From CAYVUI01 sp964454745 (GTDB taxonomy: Bacteria; Planctomycetota; Phycisphaerae; Sedimentisphaerales; Anaerohalosphaeraceae): DNA of 22,261 bases. A program made the translations under genes and the position numbers. The notes beneath the pieces are model-generated. The model saw only the letters and a program-made list of their open reading frames with translations, ran no database searches and was not told the DNA's origin. Location: positions 1-22,261 of the forward strand of contig CAYVUI010000076.1 in the NCBI GenBank assembly GCA_964454745.1. The letters run 5' to 3'. Below, one piece after another: positions 22,261 to 22,261 of the stretch (the first letter of the stretch is position 1; each line of letters begins with the position of its first letter).

Positions 22261-22261
22261 A

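Noticed and set aside
1..22261. tRNA, rRNA, insertion sequences or riboswitches
   Set aside because: I looked for cloverleaf patterns, rRNA-like conserved stretches, transposase genes with terminal inverted repeats and known aptamer cores, and saw none; a covariance-model search would be needed to exclude small RNAs.

Overview
The window looks like a polysaccharide-foraging locus from a member of the Planctomycetota, most likely class Phycisphaerae (Sedimentisphaerales-like). This is inferred from the coding style: clustered prepilin-type proteins with an H-X9-DG element, very large secreted hydrolases with Fn3 tails, GntR/LacI hybrid regulators, an SSS symporter and a GH38-like protein. No rRNA or other phylogenetic marker is present, so the assignment is by family resemblance only. 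The main locus is GC-rich; the last ~900 bases are visibly AT-rich.

Layout. Positions 1-3468: a promoter and LacI/cre-like operator, a large lipoprotein hydrolase (hydrolase 1, +), and its terminator. 3621-4769: regulator 1 (+). 4812-8300 (minus): five genes in two modules, each made of one or two pseudopilin-like proteins followed by a small membrane-anchored four-cysteine (zinc-ribbon-like) protein and a strong intrinsic terminator. 8464-9609: regulator 2 (-), divergent across a 490-base control region from hydrolase 2 (10100-13387, +), a paralogue of hydrolase 1. 13399-20297 (minus): an apparent operon of SSS symporter, GH38-like protein, terminator and GxGYxYP-family lipoprotein. 20298-21222: a non-coding control region with a sigma70-type promoter, a CRP-like palindrome, an array of ATACAAAYGTTTA repeats and larger dyads, and two hairpins. 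21223-22261: an AT-rich segment with two or three small unrecognised genes and a duplicated 77-base leader.

How it may work together (inference). Hydrolases 1 and 2 and the GxGYxYP protein would act at the cell surface or in the periplasm on a complex glycan. The SSS symporter would import a released product, and the GH38-like protein, which has no signal peptide, would process or sense it in the cytoplasm. The two regulators have near-identical recognition helices. Sequences related to the 13-base repeat array occur before both regulator genes and before the transport operon, which suggests one shared regulon with autoregulation. The pseudopilin/zinc-ribbon modules sit between the two regulators and could form a surface or pilus-like apparatus devoted to the same substrate.

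The points most worth a second look are the pseudopilin/zinc-ribbon modules, the loss of the expected catalytic aspartate in the GH38-like protein, the paired hydrolases of unclear catalytic family, and the operator array.
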